NCBI GenBank assembly: GCA_902775975.1
Contig: CACYOC010000031.1
Location: forward strand, 1-32,505
Reading direction: 5' to 3'
DNA: 32,505 nt
Source: an uncultured Bacteroidales bacterium
Lineage (GTDB): Bacteria; Bacteroidota; Bacteroidia; Bacteroidales; Bacteroidaceae
The notes below the pieces were generated by a model that was not told where the DNA came from, made no database searches, and saw only the letters and a program-made list of their open reading frames with translations. Shown piece by piece: positions 23,562-31,760 of the stretch. The translations under genes were made by a program, and so were the position numbers. Positions within the stretch are counted from its first letter, which is position 1, and every line of letters starts with the position of its first letter.

Positions 23562-25315
23562 TGTTTCTTGTCCTGTACTTGTTGCATGACGCGAAGGAAG
23601 TTGCCGCCCCATATCTTCTGGATGTCTTCTTCCGAATAGTTGCGCGTGAGCAGTTGGCGGGTAAACTGTAGTAGTTCCGATGAACTGGCGAGTCCGCAGA
23701 TGCCGCCGTCACCGTCGAAGTCGGTGCCCAACCCCACGTGATCGATGCCCATGATGCTGATGGCCTGTTCCAAGTGTCGCAGGGCGTCCTCGATGGTGGC
23801 CTGTCCTTCTTTCACGAGGAAGCCGTTGTAGAGCGTCACCTGCATGACACCGCCTTTTTGGGCTAAGGCTCGCATTTGGTCGTCGGTGAGGTTACGTGGA
23901 TGGTCGCAGAGCGCGCGGCAGCTGCTATGACTGCAGACAATCGGTGTCTCGCTGAGTTCCAGGGCATCGTAGAAGCTGCTTTCGGCAGCATGGCTAAGAT
24001 CCACCATGATGCCTAAGCGGTTCATCTCGCTGATGACTTTTCGTCCGAAGTCGCTTACACCATTGTGCGTCTGACTGCCGCGAGCAGAGTCGCAGATGTC
24101 GTTGTCGCCGTTGTGGCATAGCGTCATATAGACGATGCCACGCTGGGCAAAGTGGCGCAGGTTGTCCAGGCTGCCCTCGATGGCTCGTCCGTTTTCAATG
24201 CCGAGCATGATGCTCTTACGCCCTTCACGCTTGTTTGTCCAGAGGTCGGCAGGGGTGCGGGCTATGCTGATGTAGTTGCTGTTTCCAGCAACAATGTTTT
24301 CTATTTTGTCAAAGATGCTGTCCGAATACGCCTTGGCATGGCTTGCCGGGTCTCCAGCGGCAGGGTTCTGAGGCAGATAGGCTACCATGATGGTGGCGTC
24401 CTGTCGGCCTTCGTCCATCTTGTGCAAGTCAACGAGAATGCGCGTGTCGCGGTGGTCGAACAGCACGTTCTGTGGGAAGAACATCGGCGTGTCGCAATGC
24501 GTGTCGAGGGTGAGGATACGGCTGTGCGTGCGGCAAGCCTCACGATACTGCCGTGCTTCGTCTGTCAGCCATTGGAAGATGGGCAGACCGTCTGCCAAGC
24601 ATTCCGGATGCCACTGTACGCCCATGATGCTCTTGTGCTCGGTACTCTCCATGGCCTCGACGATGTTGTCTTCGGCGCGTGCTGTGATGCGGAAGCGTTC
24701 TCCCGGATCATCGACCGACTGGTGGTGGAAAGAATTGACACGAAGGGTCGCAGTTTTGTAGAGGGAGAAAAGGACGGAATCCTTTTCCACCGTGACGTTG
24801 TGGGTGGCAACGGGTCGCTCCTCCTGTTGTGAGTGCTGGATACCTTTCTCCTCCTTCCATCCGTCTTTTACCTCGGAGAGGTCTTGTGCCACGTGTCCTC
24901 CCAACGCCATGGCGAGTGTTTGTATGCCTCGGCAGATGCCTAAGATAGGTATCTGGCGGTTGTATGCCAGTTGTGTGATGAGCAGTTCGGGCAGGTCGCG
25001 CTCGGCATTGATTTCCCCTAATTTGGGCGACGGTTCCTCTCCGGCATAGTGGGGGTCGTAGTCGGCACCACCGCTGAGTAGCAGTCCGTCGATGTGCTGC
25101 AGCGTGTTGATGATGACTTGTGTGTCGCTGATGGGTGGAATAATGACAGGAATACCTCCCGCACGCCAGACTGATTTGTAATATCCTTCGGCAAGCTTGG
25201 CAGTCAGTTCTCCGTAGTTGCTGGTAATGCCTATTACGGGTCTGTCCTTTGCTTCCGGGAAGGAGGCGTACGCCGTAGCCGCCAGCTGTGCTTGCCAGTC
25301 AAAGTGCTTTGTCAT
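23558..25315 (-). CDS. Fusion of C26 glutamine amidotransferase-like hydrolase and M19 dipeptidase
   Basis: A 585-residue two-domain protein. Residues 1-255 are a peptidase C26/PuuD-like class I amidotransferase domain with nucleophile C128 in GICRGIQ and partners H236 and E238 in QWHPE; such enzymes cut gamma-glutamyl bonds. Residues about 262-585 are a membrane-dipeptidase (M19) zinc domain: DTHCDTP (H273, D275), GIENGRAI, DLSHAAESS, CSHSSCRAL and GTDFDG. Both active sites look intact. No signal peptide is seen, so it acts in the cytoplasm. The start at 25315 is an ATG ten bases after the Lrp stop; a TTG upstream overlaps lrp. Probable role: stepwise breakdown of gamma-glutamyl or other small peptides. 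Confidence 0.88.
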   Translation of the reverse strand: MTKHFDWQAQLAATAYASFPEAKDRPVIGITSNYGELTAKLAEGYYKSVWRAGGIPVIIPPISDTQVIINTLQHIDGLLLSGGADYDPHYAGEEPSPKLGEINAERDLPELLITQLAYNRQIPILGICRGIQTLAMALGGHVAQDLSEVKDGWKEEKGIQHSQQEERPVATHNVTVEKDSVLFSLYKTATLRVNSFHHQSVDDPGERFRITARAEDNIVEAMESTEHKSIMGVQWHPECLADGLPIFQWLTDEARQYREACRTHSRILTLDTHCDTPMFFPQNVLFDHRDTRILVDLHKMDEGRQDATIMVAYLPQNPAAGDPASHAKAYSDSIFDKIENIVAGNSNYISIARTPADLWTNKREGRKSIMLGIENGRAIEGSLDNLRHFAQRGIVYMTLCHNGDNDICDSARGSQTHNGVSDFGRKVISEMNRLGIMVDLSHAAESSFYDALELSETPIVCSHSSCRALCDHPRNLTDDQMRALAQKGGVMQVTLYNGFLVKEGQATIEDALRHLEQAISIMGIDHVGLGTDFDGDGGICGLASSSELLQFTRQLLTRNYSEEDIQKIWGGNFLRVMQQVQDKKQ

Positions 25316-25325
25316 AGATAGTAGA

Positions 25326-25790
25326 TTATTCGTCAACGCTGACAGGAATCTCTCGCTTGATGCTTTGTTCCAGCGAGATGAGGGTTTCGGTAGCTACCAC
25401 GCCAGGGATGCTCTGCAGGCGTCCGTTCAGCAGGTGCATCAGCTGTTCGTTTTCGCGGGCATAGAGCTTTACCAGCATGGTGTAGGGGCCTGTGGTGAAG
25501 TGACATTCCACCACCTCCGGGATGTGGCGCAGGCGTTCGACGACATCTCTATACATGGAGCCTCGTTCCAGGGTGATGCCCACATACGTGCAGGTGCTAT
25601 ATCCCAGACTCTTGGGGTTCACGTCGAAACCGCTACCCATGATGACCCCGTTCTCAATGAGGTGCTGTACGCGCTGGTGGATGGCTGCTCGTGACACGTT
25701 GCACTCTGCCGCTACGTCTTTGAATGCGATGCGTGCATTTTGTGACAGGATGCTCAGTATCTTCTTGTCAAGGTTGTCAATCTTATCCAT
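25326..25790 (-). CDS. Lrp/AsnC family transcriptional regulator
   Basis: A 154-residue regulator with an N-terminal helix-turn-helix (VAAECNVSRAAIHQRVQHLIENGVI, residues about 26-50) and a C-terminal ligand-sensing RAM domain (HFTTGPYTMLVKLYA). Lrp/AsnC proteins respond to amino acids and often control adjacent peptide or amino-acid genes. It is first in an operon with the C26-M19 fusion and the M28 peptidase, so it probably regulates that operon and itself. The start at 25790 is the ATG after the promoter; longer readings run through the promoter. Confidence 0.92.
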   Translation of the reverse strand: MDKIDNLDKKILSILSQNARIAFKDVAAECNVSRAAIHQRVQHLIENGVIMGSGFDVNPKSLGYSTCTYVGITLERGSMYRDVVERLRHIPEVVECHFTTGPYTMLVKLYARENEQLMHLLNGRLQSIPGVVATETLISLEQSIKREIPVSVDE

Positions 25791-25832
25791 AAGTTTTATA
25801 ACAATAACGGGTTGTACTTTACAAAAAGTAAG

Positions 25833-25863
25833 CAAAAGTACATATTTTTACTGAAACTAACAA
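25833..25863 (-). promoter_or_regulatory. Promoter of the Lrp-peptidase operon
   Basis: On the minus strand TTG (25861-25863), 20-bp spacer, TACTTTTG (25833-25840), matching TAnnTTTG, about 43 bp before the ATG. Confidence 0.7.
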
Positions 25864-25915
25864 CAAAAAGTCAGAAAAATGTGTGTTTTTGCCTCAATTT
25901 TCTTTTCTTTTTTCA

Positions 25916-25939
25916 ACACAGAGACACAAAGACACAGAG
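25916..25939. repeat. Three octamers of the ACACAAAG/ACACAGAG family
   Basis: Units ACACAGAG, ACACAAAG and ACACAGAG lie five bases beyond the O-methyltransferase stop. Relatives are at 30554-30586, 32098-32121 (inverted) and 32206-32229. Confidence 0.85.
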
Positions 25940-25944
25940 TTTTT

Positions 25945-26574
25945 TTACTTTTTCCTAATAATCGTTAGGCCGTCGCGAAGCGGTAAGATGACCTGCTCTA
26001 CGCGCGTATCGTTCTTGACGAAGTCGTTGAAGGTCTCGATGCCTCGTGTCTGTTGGTCTTTCTGGTAGTTGGGGTCTATGACATGCCCATCCCACAGCGT
26101 ATTGTCTGCGATGATAAACCCTCCCGGGCGCAGGAGCGACAGCACCGTTTCGTACGTCTGCTGATAGGTGCGTTTATCGCCGTCGATGAATGCCATGTCG
26201 AAGACGATGCCCAGCTTCGGTGCTTCCACGTTGGCGTCGCCGATGATGAACTCTATCTTGTCAGCAACGGGTGAGCCTTCAATCCACGGACGGGTGAAGT
26301 CCTCCTGTTCATCGTTGATTTCGAAGGTGTAGAGCCTGCCGCCTTCCTCCAGTCCCTCTGCCATGCAGAGTGCCGAGTATCCGCTGAACGTCCCTACTTC
26401 CAGGATGTTCTTCGGCTGAATCATCTGCACCAGCATCTTCAGCAGCCGTCCCTGCAGGTGTCCTGATGCCATGCGCCCATGCAACATGTGGATGTTCGTG
26501 GCGCGCCACAGCCGGTACAGGTAGTCTGGCTCTGGCTCAATGTGCTGCAGAATGTATTCGTCTAAACTCTCCAT
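25945..26574 (-). CDS. SAM-dependent O-methyltransferase (class I, catechol type)
   Basis: A 209-residue Rossmann methyltransferase. The SAM site is ILEVGTFSGYSALCMAEG (residues about 57-74), followed by the acidic strand end YTFEINDE and by FIDGDKRTYQQTYE, the metal and substrate region of the catechol-type O-methyltransferase family. Length is normal and there is no signal peptide. The acceptor cannot be predicted. It starts one base after the aroQ stop, so it is co-transcribed with it. Confidence 0.9.
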   Translation of the reverse strand: MESLDEYILQHIEPEPDYLYRLWRATNIHMLHGRMASGHLQGRLLKMLVQMIQPKNILEVGTFSGYSALCMAEGLEEGGRLYTFEINDEQEDFTRPWIEGSPVADKIEFIIGDANVEAPKLGIVFDMAFIDGDKRTYQQTYETVLSLLRPGGFIIADNTLWDGHVIDPNYQKDQQTRGIETFNDFVKNDTRVEQVILPLRDGLTIIRKK

Positions 26575-26575
26575 C

Positions 26576-26992
26576 TTACTTCACAAAGCTTTCCACCGCC
26601 AGGCGGTAGCTGTCCAGTCCGAAGCCGCAGATGACGCCCCGGCATGCGGCACTGATCATGCTGTGGTGGCGATACTCCTCGCGCTGATGGACGTTAGAGA
26701 TATGTACCTCGATGACGGGAGTCTTCAGCGAGCGGATGCAGTCGCCCAGGGCGATGGAGGTATGCGTGTAGGCACCGGCGTTGAGCACGATGCCGTCGTA
26801 GGAGAACCCTACCTGCTGCATCTTGTTGATGAGCTCTCCCTCCACATTGCTTTGGTAGTACTCGATGTGGATGTCGGGATAGCGCTTCTGCAGTTCGGGC
26901 AGATACTGCTCGAACGATGACGATCCGTAGATACCGGGTTCGCGTACTCCTAAAAGGTTTAGGTTTGGACCGTTGATGATGAGGATGTTCAT
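26576..26992 (-). CDS. aroQ: Type II 3-dehydroquinate dehydratase
   Basis: A 138-residue shikimate-pathway enzyme converting 3-dehydroquinate to 3-dehydroshikimate. Catalytic R17 and Y22 are in LGVREPGIYG. The substrate pocket LNAGAYTHTSIAL and the EVHISNVHQREEYRHHS block are intact. Length is slightly short but normal. The bases before the ATG are entirely heptamer repeat, so there is no Shine-Dalgarno; translation may rely on coupling or on an unstructured leader. Confidence 0.96.
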   Translation of the reverse strand: MNILIINGPNLNLLGVREPGIYGSSSFEQYLPELQKRYPDIHIEYYQSNVEGELINKMQQVGFSYDGIVLNAGAYTHTSIALGDCIRSLKTPVIEVHISNVHQREEYRHHSMISAACRGVICGFGLDSYRLAVESFVK

Positions 26993-27028
26993 GTTGTTGG
27001 GTGTTGGGTGATGGGTGTTGGGTGTTGG
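26993..27028. repeat. Heptamer array (TTGGGTG family) forming the whole kinase-aroQ spacer
   Basis: About five units of GGTGTTG and GGTGATG type occupy all 36 bases between the kinase stop codon and the aroQ ATG. Confidence 0.9.
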
Positions 27029-28576
27029 TTATTTGATGAGTTGTGACACGGCGTTGCGCCAACCCTCATAGAGTTGGGTGATGGGTGATGGGTGTTGGGT
27101 GTTGGGTTCATAGACCTTGGTCACCTTGCGGAAGTCCTTCACCTCGTCGAAGCTCTTCCAGAGACCGCGTGCGAAGCCGTTCATCAGCACGGCACCGAAT
27201 GCCGAGGCGTCATCGACTTCCGTACATACCACCGGTGTGCCGAGCATATCGGCCTGGAACTGCATGAGGAACTGGTTCTTTGTAGGTCCTCCGTCGGCAC
27301 AGATCTCGCTGAGGCTGCCCCCCGTGGCACGCGCCATGACATCCACCAAGTCCTTGATTTGATAGGCGATAGACTCCAGGGCTGCTCGTACGAAGTGAGC
27401 CTTCGTCGTGGCGAAGGTCAGTCCGAAGACGGCGCCTTTGACGTTCGACTGCCACCACGGTGCTCCTAATCCTGAGAAGGCAGGAACGATATACACGCCG
27501 CCATTGTCAGCGACGCTCGTTGCCAGCGCCTCCATCTCTGCGGGATGTCCCACGAGTTGCAGCTGGTCGGCCATCCATTTCAGCGTGGCTCCAGTGCTAT
27601 ATATATTCCCTTCAAAACCGTAGTACGTCTTGCCGAAGGCGGAGAATCCTACGCTCGTCACCAAGCCCTCTGGAGCGGGTTGTGGCTCTTCGCCGATGTT
27701 CACCATGACGCTCGACCCGGTGCCGTAAGTCACCTTGCCGCTGCCTTTCTGGAAACACATCTGACCGGCCAGTGCTCCGTGGCTGTCGCCGAGTACACCC
27801 GCAATGGTGATCGGACTGGGGAACAGTCCTTCGCATGTGGTCTCGCCGTACGTGGCGTCGCAGGGGCGCACGTCGGGCATCATGCTGCGTGGGATGTCGA
27901 ACAGCTGCAGCAGGTCGTCGTCCCACTGCATGGTGTGGATGTTGAACAGCATGGTCCGCGAGGCATTGGTGAAGTCGGTGGCATGCACCTTGCCGCCGGT
28001 GAGTTTCCAGACGAGCCACGTCTCGATGGTACCCATGAGCAGTTCGCCTCGTGAGCATAATTCGCGAGCACCAGGCACGTTGTCGAGCAGCCACTTTACG
28101 CCTGATGCCGAGAAGTTCGGGTCTATCAGCAGACCGCTCTTCTCCATGACCATCGCCACCGTCTTCTCGTCGCTTCGCAGCTGTCGGCACAGTTCTGCAC
28201 CGCGAGTGTCTTGCCAGACCACGGCGCGGCTGATGGGCTTTCCCGTCAGCTTGTTCCACACCACCGCCGTCTCGCGCTGGTTGGTGATGCAGAGGCTGTA
28301 TTGAGCATGAAACATTGAACATGGAACATTATTGGTATCCGCCGACTCATGCGCAGCAGAATGTTCAATGTTCAATGTTTCATGTTCAATGAGCTGTCGG
28401 ATGGCCTCTATCATGTTCTGATAGATTTCCTCAGCGTCGTGCTCCACCCATCCGGTCTGGGGGTAGTACTGCTTGTGGTCAACGTTGGTGCGTCCCAGCA
28501 TGTGGCACTGTTCGTCGAACAGCAGTGCCTTGGTGGATGACGTGCTTTGGTCTATTGCTATGATTCGCTGTTTCAT
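27029..28576 (-). CDS. FGGY-family carbohydrate kinase (glycerol/pentulose kinase type)
   Basis: A 515-residue sugar kinase. N-terminal [15 protein letters not shown] and [30 protein letters not shown], the ATP-site [12 protein letters not shown], and [20 protein letters not shown] are family marks. It resembles glycerol kinase at the front, but the position beside split transketolase genes suggests a ketopentose substrate such as xylulose or apulose. Repeat-derived segments lie at residues about 62-92 (inverted heptamers) and 490-502. The start at 28576 is preceded by GAGGA with a 7-base gap; an ATG at 28597 overlaps the transketolase stop and would add seven repeat-encoded residues. Confidence 0.85.
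   Translation of the reverse strand: MKQRIIAIDQSTSSTKALLFDEQCHMLGRTNVDHKQYYPQTGWVEHDAEEIYQNMIEAIRQLIEHETLNIEHSAAHESADTNNVPCSMFHAQYSLCITNQRETAVVWNKLTGKPISRAVVWQDTRGAELCRQLRSDEKTVAMVMEKSGLLIDPNFSASGVKWLLDNVPGARELCSRGELLMGTIETWLVWKLTGGKVHATDFTNASRTMLFNIHTMQWDDDLLQLFDIPRSMMPDVRPCDATYGETTCEGLFPSPITIAGVLGDSHGALAGQMCFQKGSGKVTYGTGSSVMVNIGEEPQPAPEGLVTSVGFSAFGKTYYGFEGNIYSTGATLKWMADQLQLVGHPAEMEALATSVADNGGVYIVPAFSGLGAPWWQSNVKGAVFGLTFATTKAHFVRAALESIAYQIKDLVDVMARATGGSLSEICADGGPTKNQFLMQFQADMLGTPVVCTEVDDASAFGAVLMNGFARGLWKSFDEVKDFRKVTKVYEPNTQHPSPITQLYEGWRNAVSQLIK
27073..27107. repeat. Five heptamers in the kinase C-terminal coding region
   Basis: Plus-strand units GTTGGGT and GATGGGT, 35 nt. They encode [11 protein letters not shown] shortly before the C-terminal helix of the kinase. 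Confidence 0.88.
28303..28394. repeat. Inverted heptamer arrays around a 29-nt core, in frame in the kinase
   Basis: Left arm 28303-28330: GAGCATG, AAACATT, GAACATG, GAACATT. Right arm 28360-28394: AATGTTC twice, AATGTTT, CATGTTC, AATGAGC. The arms are reverse complements and could form a long hairpin. The kinase frame stays open across all 92 bases. Confidence 0.9.
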
Positions 28577-28606
28577 TCCACATTCCTCATTACTCATTTC
28601 TCATTT
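28574..28606. repeat. Heptamer array (CATTNCT family) at the transketolase-kinase junction
   Basis: Plus-strand units CATTCCA, CATTCCT, CATTACT, CATTTCT. Read on the minus strand it holds the transketolase stop codon, a GAGGA ribosome-binding-like site and the kinase ATG. Confidence 0.88.
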
Positions 28607-29523
28607 AGAAAACCGGCGACGGCTTTCACGATGCCTTCAGCATCCATGCCGTAGTGGTGGAAGATTTCGGCGTTGGTGCCATGAACGACGTTCTCGTCGG
28701 GGATGCCGATGATGCGCACGGGTACGGGGTGCTCGCTGAGCGTCTCGCAGACCATAGCGCCCAAGCCACCGAACTGCGAGTGTTCCTCGACGGTGACGAT
28801 GCGCCCCGTCTCACGGGCAGCCTTGCGGATGGCCTCCTCGTCGAAGGGCTTGAGCCACGAGCAGTCGAGCACACGTGCAGCGATGCCCTTCTCCTTCAGC
28901 TGCAGTCCAGCCTGCCAGGCGTGATATACCGTTTCGCCAGTGGCAACGATAGTGACGTCCTTACCGTCCAGCAGCTGAATGGCCTTGCCCACCTCAAAGT
29001 GGAAGTTGTCGTCGGCATAGACGTCGGGCACGGCAGCACGTCCCACGCGGACATAGCAGGGCTTGTCGTAGTTGACGAGGAATTTCACCAGTTTCTTCGT
29101 CACGCGCCAGTCGCTGGGCAGACAGACCGTCATACCCGGGAAGGTGCGCAGCACGGCAATGTCGTGCAGCGAGTGGTGGGTAGCACCCAATGCTCCGTAC
29201 GCCACACCGCCCGAGACGCCGAGAATGGTCACGGGATTCTCGCTGTATGCCAGATCTACCTTGACTTGTTCCAGCGAACGGGCGACATAGAAGCAGGCGG
29301 GTCCGCAGCAGAACACTTTTTTCCCGGAGTGTGCCAGTCCGGCTGAGATGCCTACGGCATCCTGTTCAGCAATGCCACACTCTACAAACTGTTCGGGCAG
29401 TGCATTCGCATAGTCGCCCAAGGTCACCGAGCCACGGGCATCGGTAGTTACTGCAATGATATCTTTATCCTCACGTGCCAGTTCCAGCAGCGTGTCGGTA
29501 AACTGTTTTCTACAAGCAATCAT
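28594..29523 (-). CDS. Transketolase, C-terminal subunit (split enzyme)
   Basis: A 309-residue protein equal to the pyrimidine-binding and C-terminal domains of transketolase. ECGIAEQDAVGISAGLA carries the conserved glutamate that activates thiamine diphosphate, GVAYGALGATHHSLHD and GMTVCLPSDW follow, and VTVEEHSQFGGLGAMV lies in the last domain. It needs the N-terminal subunit encoded just upstream. The last codons (LNEK) and stop run into a heptamer array shared with the kinase start. Confidence 0.93.
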   Translation of the reverse strand: MIACRKQFTDTLLELAREDKDIIAVTTDARGSVTLGDYANALPEQFVECGIAEQDAVGISAGLAHSGKKVFCCGPACFYVARSLEQVKVDLAYSENPVTILGVSGGVAYGALGATHHSLHDIAVLRTFPGMTVCLPSDWRVTKKLVKFLVNYDKPCYVRVGRAAVPDVYADDNFHFEVGKAIQLLDGKDVTIVATGETVYHAWQAGLQLKEKGIAARVLDCSWLKPFDEEAIRKAARETGRIVTVEEHSQFGGLGAMVCETLSEHPVPVRIIGIPDENVVHGTNAEIFHHYGMDAEGIVKAVAGFLNEK

Positions 29524-29588
29524 GGTGATTTACAATTTGACGATTTACAATTTACAATTTATTTGGTAATTGGATCATTTACAATTTA
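29524..29588. repeat. TTTACAA heptamer family between the two transketolase genes
   Basis: Units of TTTACAA with variants TTTGACG and TTTATTG fill nearly all of the 62-bp spacer and touch both the stop codon on one side and the ATG region on the other. A relative lies at 32030-32071. Confidence 0.8.
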
Positions 29589-30419
29589 TTGTTCCAGGGC
29601 GGCGATACGCTTCTCGATTTCAGCAACGGCATCGCGGCACTGCTCCTCGTTCAGCACGCCGTGGTGCCACTTGGCAATACCTTCCATGAAGCTCACGCCA
29701 CGGCCTTTCGTCGTATTGCTGAGTAGCAGGTGGGGCTTCTTGTTCGTGTAGTCGATGCTGGCGAAGGCGCGCAGGATGTCCTCCATCGAGTCGCCGTTCA
29801 GCTCTATGACGTCCCATCCGAAGGCTCCCCAGCGCTCCTTGACGCTGTCGATAGGCATGACGTCCTCCGTGTTGCCAGAAATCTGCAGGTGGTTGCGGTC
29901 GATGATTGCCACGAGGTTGTCCAGCTGGTATTTGTGTCCCGCCATGGCAGCCTCGTAGATAGAGCCCTCACCTTGTTCGCCGTCGCCCATCATCACGAAG
30001 GTGCGGTAGTCCTTGCCGTCCATCTTGGCGGCGATGGCCATTCCCACACCGATGCTCAGTCCGTGGCCCAGCGCACCGCTGTTCACCTCGATGCCAGGCA
30101 CCTCGATGGTGGGGTGTCCGGAGAGGATGGAGCCAAACTTTCCCAGCGTGTCGAGCACTTCCGGTTTCAGGTATCCCTTGGCCTCCAGGGTGACGTAGAG
30201 TGCCTCTACGCAGTGTCCCTTCGACAGCACGAAGCGGTCGCGGTCAGGGTTTTTCGGATGTGCGGGATCCAGGTTCTTCATTACTTCAAAGTACAGTGCC
30301 GTCATGACGTTCAGGCACGACAGGTCGCCGCCAATATGTCCTGCCTTGGCGGCATACACTACCTCCACGAGTCGTTTGCGATTCTTCTCGGCGAGGAGTT
30401 CCAATTCTTTTGCGTTCAT
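29586..30419 (-). CDS. Transketolase, N-terminal thiamine-diphosphate-binding subunit
   Basis: A 277-residue protein equal to the first domain of transketolase. GHIGGDLSC (H28), SKGHCVEALY, GALGHGLSIGVGMA and the cofactor motif GDGEQGEGS (145-153) with N176 are all present. Together with the next gene it should transfer two-carbon units between sugar phosphates. It begins the operon with the second subunit, FGGY kinase, aroQ and the methyltransferase. A weak promoter may lie near 30450-30475, but no clean consensus was found. Confidence 0.93.
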   Translation of the reverse strand: MNAKELELLAEKNRKRLVEVVYAAKAGHIGGDLSCLNVMTALYFEVMKNLDPAHPKNPDRDRFVLSKGHCVEALYVTLEAKGYLKPEVLDTLGKFGSILSGHPTIEVPGIEVNSGALGHGLSIGVGMAIAAKMDGKDYRTFVMMGDGEQGEGSIYEAAMAGHKYQLDNLVAIIDRNHLQISGNTEDVMPIDSVKERWGAFGWDVIELNGDSMEDILRAFASIDYTNKKPHLLLSNTTKGRGVSFMEGIAKWHHGVLNEEQCRDAVAEIEKRIAALEQ

Positions 30420-30669
30420 TGTTCGAAATTCGTTTTAGTTCATTCTTACTATATATTAAGATGAACGAGCGCACAAAATGTCATCAGTTGAGTGAGAAAT
30501 TCAAATGAGAAATTATGATTACCTTTAAACCGTGTTTTTATTTTAAATTTTAAACACAGAGAGCACAGAGGCACAGAGATATAGAGTTTTTAATTTCTCA
30601 TTTCTCATTTGAATTACTCATTTCTCATTCCTCATTTCTCATTTGAATTTCTAATTCCTCATTCCTCAT
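30420..30669. repeat. Repeat-filled intergenic region (heptamer and octamer arrays)
   Basis: No gene is seen. It contains an inverted GAGAAAT-type stretch at 30492-30529, an octamer array at 30554-30586 (ACACAGAG, GCACAGAG and variants), and about eleven heptamers at 30594-30671 (TTTCTCA, CCTCATT, TTGAATT and variants) running up to the hemolysin gene's stop codon. The 26 bases at 30504-30529 recur as an exact inverted copy at 32237-32262. Confidence 0.85.
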
Positions 30670-31320
30670 TTAAAACGTGTCCATCAGCACGTCCCAGACG
30701 GCGATGATGTGGCACACGGAGCCGGCGAGGACGAAGAAGTGGAATACCGAGTGCATGTAGCGGCGGTTGTTCAGGCTGTAGAACGCTGCTCCCGTGATGT
30801 AGCATACGCCCTCGGCGACAATCCACACTACGGCGGCTGTCGAGACACTGTCGATGAGCGGCTTGAAGGCTACGAGGATGGATAGTCCCATGGCGATGAA
30901 GCACGCCGTCTCCACATTAGAGTGCTCCTTCAGTTTGATGAAGCTGATGATGGTTCCCGCGATGGCGCACGTCCATACGAAGACGAACAGCGCCCATCCC
31001 CAGTAGCCCTGTGTTCGCAGTGCCACGAGTGTCAGTGGCGAGTAGCTGCCGGCGATGTGCCAGTAGATGGCAGCGTGGTCCCAGTGGCGCAGGCGCTCCT
31101 TCCAGATACTTCTGCGGGGTAGGGCGTGATAGACCGTTGAGGCGATGTACGATGCCAGCATACCGAAGAGGTAGAGGCACACCCCCAGGCGAGCCCACGG
31201 GTTGTCGCCCTTGAACGACATCACGATAAAAATAATACCCACGGCCACACCCAAGACAATGCCTCCGGCGTGCGACCATGAGTTCCACAGTTCTTCCTTG
31301 TCAGTGTATCTGATAGCCAT
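30670..31320 (-). CDS. Hemolysin III family (PAQR-like) membrane protein
   Basis: A 216-residue protein with seven predicted membrane spans. The family marks are EELWNSWSHAGGIVLG at the N-terminus, SYIASTVYHALP, RHWDHAAIYWHIAGSYSPLTL and the C-terminal SVFHFFVLAGSVCHIIAV, whose His, Asp and Ser residues form the zinc-binding set of the PAQR/HlyIII superfamily. Activity in bacteria is uncertain despite the name. It starts 13 bp after the AraC-type regulator, so the two are co-transcribed. Its stop codon abuts a heptamer array. Confidence 0.92.
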   Translation of the reverse strand: MAIRYTDKEELWNSWSHAGGIVLGVAVGIIFIVMSFKGDNPWARLGVCLYLFGMLASYIASTVYHALPRRSIWKERLRHWDHAAIYWHIAGSYSPLTLVALRTQGYWGWALFVFVWTCAIAGTIISFIKLKEHSNVETACFIAMGLSILVAFKPLIDSVSTAAVVWIVAEGVCYITGAAFYSLNNRRYMHSVFHFFVLAGSVCHIIAVWDVLMDTF

Positions 31321-31333
31321 TGCCGTGTTGTAG

Positions 31334-31678
31334 CTATTCCTTCACATGGCGATGCTGACGATAGTCCATCGGAGTGACGCCATACATTTGCTTGAACAGC
31401 ACCCGCATGTTCGGAGCTTTCAGTCCCACTCGCTCCGCAATCTCGTTGATTGACAGCTCCTTGTGGTGAAGCACCAGTTCGCAGGCTTCCTCCATGCGTA
31501 TGCTGTTGATGTATTGCGGAAACGTCATGCCGACGCGCTCTCTGAGCAAGTCGTTCAGCAAGTGTCGGCTGATGTGGAAGCGCTTGTGAATAGCCTCACG
31601 CTTCAACTCTCCGTCAGCATAGAGACGTTCGCTTCTTACTGCTTTGTCGATGTGTTCAAAGAGGTTTTTGTCCTTCAT
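31334..31678 (-). CDS. Stand-alone AraC-family DNA-binding domain regulator
   Basis: A 114-residue protein made only of the AraC-type double helix-turn-helix domain: HISRHLLNDLLRERVG for the first and SINEIAERVGLKAPNMRVLFKQMYGVTPMDYR for the second. No sensor domain is fused, so activity may depend on expression level or another protein. A consensus promoter lies upstream (31731-31760). It precedes the hemolysin III gene by 13 bp and may control it. Confidence 0.9.
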   Translation of the reverse strand: MKDKNLFEHIDKAVRSERLYADGELKREAIHKRFHISRHLLNDLLRERVGMTFPQYINSIRMEEACELVLHHKELSINEIAERVGLKAPNMRVLFKQMYGVTPMDYRQHRHVKE

Positions 31679-31730
31679 TTTAAGATTACTTAAACAGTTT
31701 TGGTTCTAAGTTGATTTTTCTTTCTTGTTG

Positions 31731-31760
31731 CAAAGGTAATCATTATTTTTGATAACGCAA
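31731..31760 (-). promoter_or_regulatory. Promoter of the AraC-hemolysin III operon
   Basis: On the minus strand TTG (31758-31760), 19-bp spacer, TACCTTTG (31731-31738): an exact match. Twelve of these bases (31732-31743) recur inside the repeat at 32240-32251. Confidence 0.75.

Noticed and set aside
28303-28394. Intein or frameshift in the kinase
   Set aside because: Far too short for an intein, no splicing motifs, and the frame is open throughout; inverted heptamers explain it.
22915-28606. Repeats as an assembly or sequencing artefact
   Set aside because: Different families with the same period occur at many separate places with variant units and kept reading frames, which an assembly error would not produce. 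Reads were not available to confirm this.
30594-30671. Possible CRISPR array
   Set aside because: Units are 7 bp with no spacers, and no cas genes are nearby.
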